Origin: Hydractinia symbiolongicarpus
Taxonomy: Eukaryota; Cnidaria; Hydrozoa; Anthoathecata; Hydractiniidae
DNA: 64,000 bases
Direction: 5' to 3'
Assembly (NCBI RefSeq): GCF_029227915.1
Contig: NC_079877.1
Location: 30,529,851-30,593,850, forward strand
The position numbers were made by a program, and so were the translations under genes. The notes under the pieces were generated by a model, which saw only the letters and a list, made by a program, of their open reading frames with translations, was not told where the DNA came from and did no database searches. Positions 63,275 through 64,000 of this stretch are shown here, piece by piece. Positions within the stretch are counted from its first letter, which is position 1; every line of letters starts with the position of its first letter.

Positions 63275-63937
63275 ATGTGAACGATGTGATTTTTTAAAAA
63301 ATTAAAAGGCACATAATTATATTTATTCGTGCATTTTAATTCACCAGTAAAATTATTTCATGTTATTATTTATTTGTTATCCTTCAAATAATCATCTATG
63401 TTTCATGCCTGGCAGCCTAACATCACAAAATTTAGAATATTTTAAGCCATTTTCTACTTCTCCAAGATCTTAGTTTCTTCACTTAATGACACTGCAAGAA
63501 TACTTTTCTCCCTAATAAAACTTTGGCCAAGAAAGTTACCAAGACGTTTTAAAAAAGTTTAGACAATAAGTTTTTTGATACTGGACACAATTAGGACTGA
63601 AAATTTGGATTTAAAAAGAGCCTCATGTTATATTTAAAGAAGTGGATGAGCATTGTGGTCTTTGGTTCAAATCCTTCGTATGGTAGTTGTGCAAGTTATG
63701 CCCACTAGATATAAGTGTGTTTCAGGTGGTATGATTTCATAATAACTGAGGCCAGGGAAAAAAAGTATCTCTCTCCTTGCAGTGACATTTAGTGAAGAAA
63801 CTAAGACCTTGAGGAGTAGAAAAAAAAATATTCTAAAATTTTGTGATGTAAGGCCGCATAAAATATAGATGATTTTTTGAAGGATAACAAATAAAATTAT
63901 GTGCCTTTTATTTTTTAAAAAAATCACATTGTTCCTG
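63275..63937. mobile_element. Long-arm foldback element upstream of the first visible INTS10 exon
   Basis: The left arm (about 63275-63512) and right arm (about 63755-63937) are long imperfect inverse copies. Matching pairs include GGCACATAATTAT / ATAATTATGTGCC-like, TTGTTATCCTTCAAA / TTTGAAGGATAACAA, and CATCACAAAATTTAGAATA / TATTCTAAAATTTTGTGATG. The 240-bp core has no open frame with protein signature. No INTS10 exon was found from 63129 to 64000, so this should be intron. Confidence 0.75.
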
Positions 63938-64000
63938 AGAAAAAAATTGATGCAAAAAAGTTTCTGCATGAGAAACTTGTGGCTTAGACGGAAGCTTAAT

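Noticed and set aside
63667-63969. Minus-strand 100-codon open frame as the next INTS10 exon
   Set aside because: It lies in the right arm of the foldback element, is Phe/Leu/Ile-rich by composition, and has no similarity to INTS10.

Overview
The window is animal nuclear DNA: visibly AT-rich, with many-exon genes, GT-AG introns of 70 bp to several kb, and many small non-autonomous transposons. The gene set (Van Gogh, a trithorax-type KMT2, Integrator, PRMT1, a homeobox gene, a rhodopsin-class GPCR) is metazoan. The style of introns, MITE-like repeats and a tRNA-headed SINE suggests an early-branching animal, most likely a cnidarian. That last step is inference, not proof.

Layout. 115-7495 (+) is the 3' part of a TTC3/DZIP3-type RING-H2 ubiquitin ligase gene. 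9545-11142 (+) is a complete two-exon Van Gogh/Strabismus gene. 11143-15768 shows no gene. 15769-19024 (-) is a complete five-exon PRMT1. 19025-23778 is a repeat-rich gap with one doubtful open frame. 23779-46105 (-) is a complete trithorax/MLL-type histone H3K4 methyltransferase gene with 26 coding exons. Its frames join without a break into 2722 residues, carrying CXXC, three PHD fingers, a bromodomain-like block, an extended PHD, FYRN, FYRC, a WDR5-binding motif, SET and post-SET. An intronless GPCR gene (38874-39836, +) lies inside one of its introns on the opposite strand. 47117-50306 (-) is a four-exon homeobox gene with an unusual homeodomain. 52290-63128 (-) is the 3' two thirds of INTS10; its 5' exons lie beyond the window.

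Exons were placed by hand from conserved protein segments, GT/AG signals and codon phase, and each chain closes in frame. The genes have no operon-like link. They are ordinary neighbours acting in chromatin methylation (PRMT1, KMT2), RNA polymerase II control (INTS10), planar cell polarity (Vangl), ubiquitin ligation and signalling.

The most unusual points are a KMT2 CXXC domain without the KFGG motif, a taspase-like site without its P1 aspartate, a homeodomain with one extra residue before helix 3, the nested antisense GPCR, and several transposons sitting within about 15-95 bp of 5' splice sites. I found no CRISPR array, rRNA, functional tRNA or convincingly new multi-gene system.
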